Positions 5,497-9,353 of a stretch of DNA of 9,353 nt are shown here, piece by piece. How positions within the stretch are numbered: the first letter of the stretch is position 1; each line of letters begins with the position of its first letter. The position numbers were made by a program, and so were the translations under genes. The notes under the pieces are model-generated. The model searched no databases. It was not told the DNA's origin and saw only the letters and a list, made by a program, of their open reading frames with translations. Where the stretch lies: NCBI GenBank assembly GCA_003164375.1, contig PLTE01000120.1, forward strand, positions 2,919 through 12,271. Reading direction: 5' to 3'. This DNA comes from Hyphomicrobiales bacterium. Its GTDB lineage: Bacteria; Pseudomonadota; Alphaproteobacteria; Rhizobiales; Xanthobacteraceae.

Positions 5497-5636
5497 CCGT
5501 CGCAGTTGAAACCACTTTTCATGGATCGCGGCGCATACTGGTACAGTCGGTTGGGTGGCAGCGCGCTTTCTTTCGACATCTGCCCGCGTCAGTTGCGCCC
5601 GAATGATAGCAAACATCTTCTGGTCGATGAGACCTG

Positions 5637-5661
5637 TTTGCACGCTGCGTTACCGTGCAAA
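5637..5661 (-). repeat. Perfect inverted repeat downstream of lnt
   Basis: TTTGCACG (5637-5644) and CGTGCAAA (5654-5661) are perfect inverted repeats with a nine-base loop, starting 15 bases after the lnt stop. No T-run follows on the minus strand (next bases CAGGTCTC), so it is a poor intrinsic terminator. It shares TTTGC with motifs nearer the downstream regulator gene. It may be a transcript-end hairpin or an operator half-site pair. Confidence 0.5.
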
Positions 5662-5676
5662 TCCACAGCAGCAGAA

Positions 5677-7281
5677 TTAGACTTTTACCATGTCTGCACC
5701 GATTCGCCGACGAACGACGGCAATGAGCGCGAGCATGATCATCATGGCGGCCGGCGTGTCGCCGACGCGAGCGTAAATTGTCGCGCCGATCGGTCGCGGC
5801 AACGGCGCGTCGAGTATGCCTTCGCGCCCTAACGGCAACGAATTAATGATCCGTCCGAGCGGATCGACCACCGCGGAAATGCCGGTATTGGCGGCGCGCG
5901 CCAGCGGCAGACCGTCCTCGATTGCGCTTAAGCGTGCCTGCTGGAAATGTTGGTACGGCCCAGTCGAGAGACCGAACCAGCCGTCATTGGTCACGTTGAC
6001 GATCCAACCCGGCCGCGTGCCAGCGGGCGCGGCGTCGCCCGGAAAGATGATCTCATAGCAGATGAGCGGCAGCGCCAGCGGAGCGCCCGGGATTGCGATC
6101 AGCCGGTGCCGGTCGCCGGCGAGAAATCCGCCGCGCTGCTCGGTGAGCTCCTGAAGGCCGAGCCGTTCCAGGAAGTGCTCGAGCGGCAAATATTCCCCGA
6201 ATGGCACCAGGTGCACTTTGTCGTAAACTGCGGCAATCGAACCGTTGTGATCGATGACGTAGATCGAATTGTAGACACCGGAGGCCGCCGGATTGTCCGG
6301 ATCGGCAAGCCGCATGGCTCCGGTGATCAGTACGGTACCGTGCTGTAGCAAGTTCGTGATCTGTCCGAGCGCATCGGCTTCGCGCGTCAGAAAAAATGGA
6401 AACGGTGATTCGGGCCAGATCAGATGCGTGACGTCGTGCCCGCCGAGCGATTGCGAGCCAGAGGCGCGATCGGACAAAGCGATATAGCGGTCCATCACCT
6501 CTTGCTTGGCGGCATAATTGAAGCGAACGTCCTGCTGCAGATTGGGCTGCATGATACGCAGATGCACGCCATCGACCAGGCGGGTCGGCGTGCGGGCGAG
6601 ACGGAGCGCGCCGAAGCCGCCAAGCGCAACTAGGACCACGACGCCGAGCGCGAGCGGCAACCAAGGCCGGAGTGTTTCGCTGCGGTCGTCGGTGAGTGTG
6701 GCGGGCGTGGCGAACACGGCGATGGCGATGAAAGTGAGGCCCCAGATCCCGACCACCGACGCGGCTTGCGCCAAGGGTAATGGAGCGGCGAGCGCATAGC
6801 CGAAGGCGTTCCAGGGAAAGCCGGTCACGAGCTCACCGCGGAGCCATTCCGCAACGGTGAGCGTTGCGGCCAATGCCAGGATGCGCAATGCGCCTCGGGT
6901 CCACAATAAGCGCGCCAGCGCGACGCCGAACGCGGTATAGACGGCAAGCACCGCAGGCAGGCCGATCACCGCGATGGGCAACAGCCAACCGAACGTCGGC
7001 GCATCGACCAGGAAAGCGTAGCCGATCCAATAAAGACCGGCGAGAAAATAGCCGAAACCGAACCACCAGCCCGTCGCTGCGGCAGCGGCCATGCCACCCC
7101 AGCGGCCTACACCGGCACCGTCGATCAACCAAACCAGCGTCGGGAAAGTCAGAAACAATATAGGCCAAGCATTGAACGGCGCCATCGCCAGCGCCGATAG
7201 CGCGCCAGCGGCAAACGCAATCAGTCGGCGGCGCCAACCCCAGGCCAGCACGATGGCGTGGATCAGACTCTTCGGCGTCAC
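5677..7281 (-). CDS. lnt: Apolipoprotein N-acyltransferase Lnt
   Basis: Lnt is an inner-membrane enzyme that adds the third acyl chain to the N-terminal cysteine of lipoproteins, taking it from phospholipid. The 534-residue product has the expected two-part layout. Several hydrophobic membrane segments span residues about 18-225. A periplasmic nitrilase-like domain covers about 240-500, and a last membrane helix about 508-523. The catalytic triad is visible: Glu291 in LIWPESPFPF, Lys355 in VYDKVHLVPFGEYLP and Cys408 in LPLICYEIIFP, with Glu363 matching the additional essential glutamate. TNDGWFG (431-437) and the HFQQARLSAIEDGLPLARAA segment are also typical. The start is GTG at 7281, overlapping the corC stop as GTGA, which indicates translational coupling. 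The Sinorhizobium homologue, actA, is needed for acid tolerance. Confidence 0.97.
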   Translation of the reverse strand: MTPKSLIHAIVLAWGWRRRLIAFAAGALSALAMAPFNAWPILFLTFPTLVWLIDGAGVGRWGGMAAAAATGWWFGFGYFLAGLYWIGYAFLVDAPTFGWLLPIAVIGLPAVLAVYTAFGVALARLLWTRGALRILALAATLTVAEWLRGELVTGFPWNAFGYALAAPLPLAQAASVVGIWGLTFIAIAVFATPATLTDDRSETLRPWLPLALGVVVLVALGGFGALRLARTPTRLVDGVHLRIMQPNLQQDVRFNYAAKQEVMDRYIALSDRASGSQSLGGHDVTHLIWPESPFPFFLTREADALGQITNLLQHGTVLITGAMRLADPDNPAASGVYNSIYVIDHNGSIAAVYDKVHLVPFGEYLPLEHFLERLGLQELTEQRGGFLAGDRHRLIAIPGAPLALPLICYEIIFPGDAAPAGTRPGWIVNVTNDGWFGLSTGPYQHFQQARLSAIEDGLPLARAANTGISAVVDPLGRIINSLPLGREGILDAPLPRPIGATIYARVGDTPAAMMIMLALIAVVRRRIGADMVKV

Positions 7282-8405
7282 GGCGTGCGCGGCGTGTTCT
7301 GGTTTGGCCGATGGGTTTCGTCGCGCGGCGTTGCTGCCCGGACCGCGGCAGTTCGCGCCAGTGCCGGCGGCTCGCGGGCGCCCGCGGGGCGGCGATCCTT
7401 GCGCAGATAAATCCGCACCCGCTTCACCCGGCGCGGATCGGCGTCGAGCACTTCGGCTTCGAACGGCTCAGGTCCCGGCACCAGTTCGCCGCGTACCGGA
7501 ACGTGACCGGCTTTGGTGACAAGATAGCCGCCGAGCGTGTCGACCTCGTCGGCGACGTCGCCGACATCGAATTCTTCGCCGATCGCCGCGCGCACGTCGT
7601 CGAGGCTGGCGCGGCCATTGGCCACGAACGCGCCGTCGCTCTGCCGCGTCACCGCAGGGCCCTCTTTCTCGTCATGCTCGTCGGCGATATCGCCGACGAT
7701 GAGCTCGACCAGATCCTCGATCGATACCAGTCCGTCGCTGCCGCCATACTCGTCGATGACCAGCGCAAGATGAATGCGCGTCGCCTGCATCTTGGCCAAG
7801 AGATCGAGCGCTGGCATCGACGGCGGTGCGTACAGCATTTCGCGCACGATTTTGGCCGCCGCCAATGGCATCGATAGATCGATATTGGCGAAATTCAGGG
7901 CGGCCGTTTGCGGTTGCTCGCCCGGAAGATTTGCGGCGGCGGCGGGATCGTCGGCGGCGCGCGCCGCCATGAACGCGACCAGATCGCGAATATGGACCAT
8001 GCCGATCGGGTCGTCGAGCGTATCATTGTAAACGACGAGCCGGGAATGACTGGCCACCTCGAATACTTTGACCAACTCACCGAGCGCGATGTCCTGCTGC
8101 ACGGCGACGATATCGGCCCGCGGCACCATGACGCCCTCGATCCGGGTCTCGCGCAGACCGAGGATATTTTTGAGCATGACAGCTTCTTCAGGCGAGAAGC
8201 CTGATTGCGGTTGCTCGGCGGTCAGCACCAGCTCGAAGTCCGCGCGCGTCGACGCCGCCTTCCAGCCAAACAGGATGCGCATCACACGCGTCAGCCAGCC
8301 ATCCGGCGGCTGGCTTGGTTCCGGCATCACCATCGGCAGCGCGCGGTGCTCGCCATCGGTCGGTTCGCTGCGCGGTGGGGATTGAGCCATCATGAATTCC
8401 GGCAT
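7278..8405 (-). CDS. corC: CorC/HlyC-family CBS-domain protein (short, without DUF21 membrane domain)
   Basis: A cytosolic CBS-pair protein of the CorC/YbeX type, linked in enterobacteria to magnesium and cobalt homeostasis; many genomes label it a hemolysin-like protein, with little support. In the 375-residue product the first CBS domain begins at GVMVPRADIVAVQQD (91-105). The second covers about 185-240 and ends in the signature LVIDEYGGSDGLVSIEDLVE (215-234). The CorC_HlyC transporter-associated domain spans about 255-335. No membrane-spanning DUF21 domain precedes the CBS pair. The protein is longer than the roughly 290-residue E. coli form because of a proline-rich N-terminus and a basic, proline/arginine-rich tail after residue 337. 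ATG 8405 lacks a Shine-Dalgarno; internal ATGs at 8393 and 8390, the latter with GGAA six bases upstream, may be the real start. It overlaps lnt by four bases. Confidence 0.94.
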   Translation of the reverse strand: MPEFMMAQSPPRSEPTDGEHRALPMVMPEPSQPPDGWLTRVMRILFGWKAASTRADFELVLTAEQPQSGFSPEEAVMLKNILGLRETRIEGVMVPRADIVAVQQDIALGELVKVFEVASHSRLVVYNDTLDDPIGMVHIRDLVAFMAARAADDPAAAANLPGEQPQTAALNFANIDLSMPLAAAKIVREMLYAPPSMPALDLLAKMQATRIHLALVIDEYGGSDGLVSIEDLVELIVGDIADEHDEKEGPAVTRQSDGAFVANGRASLDDVRAAIGEEFDVGDVADEVDTLGGYLVTKAGHVPVRGELVPGPEPFEAEVLDADPRRVKRVRIYLRKDRRPAGAREPPALARTAAVRAATPRDETHRPNQNTPRTP

Positions 8406-8423
8406 CAGAAATCGCTGCTGATT

Positions 8424-9035
8424 TCAAGACTTACGCGAGCGCCTGCCGGCGCGCGCGGCAGAATATTTGGCAGGCGGTTTGGCGACACGTTTACCAGCTT
8501 TCTTGATCGCCGCCCTGGCGGTCGTCGTGCCGGCGGCGGGGTGTCGATTTCTCGGCCGATAGGGATCCGGGATCGCGAGCCGGCGTAGAATCGCGCGCTC
8601 GGTGTGTTCCATGGCCACTGCATCGGCGTTCCGTTCGTGATCGTAACCAACGAGATGCAGGAAACCATGCACGGCAAGGTGGGCGACATGATGTGCGAAC
8701 GGCTTGCGCGCCTCGCGCGCTTCGCGCGCGATGGTTTCAAAGGCGAGAACGATATCGCCGAGATGGCCACCAAGAATTTTGCCATTTGCGCTTTTTGCCG
8801 GAAACGACAGTACGTTGGTGGCCGCATCAACATTCCGCCAATCCCGGTTGAGCAGGCGTATGGCCGAATCATCGGTCAGAACGATAGCAAGCTCCGTAGC
8901 GCCGGTTGACGGCGTAGCGGCAGCGGCGTGCGTGACGGCGCGCCGCACCATCGCTTCCGCGGTTGCGGGGTCGTTCCAGCGGTCGCTGACGACCAGCACG
9001 TCGATCTCGATCGCGGTGCGTTTGCTCCGCGTCAT
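8424..9035 (-). CDS. ybeY: Endoribonuclease YbeY (rRNA maturation factor)
   Basis: YbeY is a zinc-dependent endoribonuclease that works in 16S rRNA 3'-end maturation and ribosome quality control. The 203-residue product has the hallmark HGFLHLVGYDH (123-133), whose three histidines (123, 127, 133) bind the metal. NVLSFP (74-79) and GDIVLAFE (93-100) precede it, as expected. The core ends near residue 155. About 48 further residues form a basic tail rich in Lys, Arg and Ala (for example IKKAGKRVAKPPAK), which the roughly 155-residue E. coli protein lacks. ATG 9035 overlaps the phoH stop as ATGA, indicating translational coupling. The phoH-ybeY-corC-lnt order is widely conserved in proteobacteria. 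Confidence 0.96.
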   Translation of the reverse strand: MTRSKRTAIEIDVLVVSDRWNDPATAEAMVRRAVTHAAAATPSTGATELAIVLTDDSAIRLLNRDWRNVDAATNVLSFPAKSANGKILGGHLGDIVLAFETIAREAREARKPFAHHVAHLAVHGFLHLVGYDHERNADAVAMEHTERAILRRLAIPDPYRPRNRHPAAGTTTARAAIKKAGKRVAKPPAKYSAARAGRRSRKS

Positions 9036-9353
9036 TCCCGCCGCTCGCGCTTCTTTGCCGCTTCCCGGTCATAGGCCGCCACGATGCGCGCCACGAGTTC
9101 GTGGCGGATCACGTCGGAGGCCGTGAAGCTGACATGGCCGATGCCCTCGATGCCGTCCAGCAGCCGCACTGCATCGGCAAGACCGGAGGTCTGACCGGGC
9201 GGCAGGTCGACTTGGCTGGGGTCGCCGGTCACCACCATCCGGCTGTTCTCGCCGAGCCTGGTTAGCAACATCTTCATCTGCATCGCGGTCGTGTTTTGCG
9301 CCTCGTCGAGAATGATGGCGGCATTCGCCAGCGTGCGGCCGCGCATGAAGGCG
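9032..9353 (-). CDS. phoH: PhoH-family ATPase (C-terminal part, runs off right edge)
   Basis: This is the last 107 residues of a PhoH/YbeZ-type P-loop ATPase, a cytoplasmic protein that partners functionally with YbeY in RNA metabolism; its precise activity is not settled. The fragment reads AFMRGRTLANAAIILDEAQN with the Walker B aspartate-glutamate. QMKMLLTRLGENSRMVVTGD and PSQVDLP follow, and then the SDVIRHELVARIVAAYDREA segment typical of the family end. The Walker A motif and N-terminal part lie beyond the window. The frame stays open to the right edge. Its stop overlaps the ybeY start (ATGA). Confidence 0.96.
   Translation of the reverse strand, partial: AFMRGRTLANAAIILDEAQNTTAMQMKMLLTRLGENSRMVVTGDPSQVDLPPGQTSGLADAVRLLDGIEGIGHVSFTASDVIRHELVARIVAAYDREAAKKRERRE

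Noticed and set aside
1..9353. Mobile element, prophage, CRISPR or defence system
   Set aside because: All recognised genes are conserved housekeeping genes in a familiar order, with no transposase, integrase, attachment repeats or spaced repeats.

Overview
The window is G+C-rich and reads as a chromosomal housekeeping region of an alphaproteobacterium. The order Hyphomicrobiales (Rhizobiales), near the Bradyrhizobium/Nitrobacteraceae-Xanthobacteraceae families, fits best. Reasons: the gene order phoH-ybeY-corC-lnt-(PhrR/PraR-type regulator)-metK-trmB followed by rimP-nusA, a DUF2336 gene of the type seen in that group, and protein sequences resembling those lineages. This placement rests on recognition, not on a search.

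All genes but one lie on the minus strand, so transcription mostly runs from right to left. From the right edge: the 3' part of phoH, ybeY, corC and lnt form a tightly packed unit (ATGA overlap, an 18-base gap, GTGA overlap), equivalent to the ybeZ-ybeY-ybeX-lnt cluster of enterobacteria. These genes serve RNA processing/ribosome quality control, an ion-transport-associated CBS protein, and lipoprotein N-acylation. After a 229-base intergenic region comes a small XRE-family regulator of the PhrR/PraR type. A 212-base intergenic region then leads to metK (S-adenosylmethionine synthetase), followed after 119 bases by trmB, a SAM-dependent tRNA methyltransferase.

The only plus-strand gene encodes a DUF2336 protein of unknown function. 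It converges on trmB (16 bases apart) and diverges from rimP. Left of it, rimP and nusA are three bases apart, and nusA runs off the left edge (the first 254 residues are present). The 266-base region between the DUF2336 gene and rimP holds a good sigma70-type promoter reading toward rimP, three tandem 14-base repeats, and an intrinsic terminator placed inside the rimP-nusA leader. The last of these suggests transcription attenuation of an operon that encodes the termination factor NusA.

I see no mobile element, CRISPR array, tRNA or rRNA gene, and no novel multi-gene system. The points worth a second look are regulatory: the rimP-nusA leader terminator, a structured leader upstream of metK, palindromic and repeated TTTGC-type motifs upstream of the PhrR/PraR-like gene, hairpins between metK and trmB, and the unexplained DUF2336 gene set between two conserved blocks.
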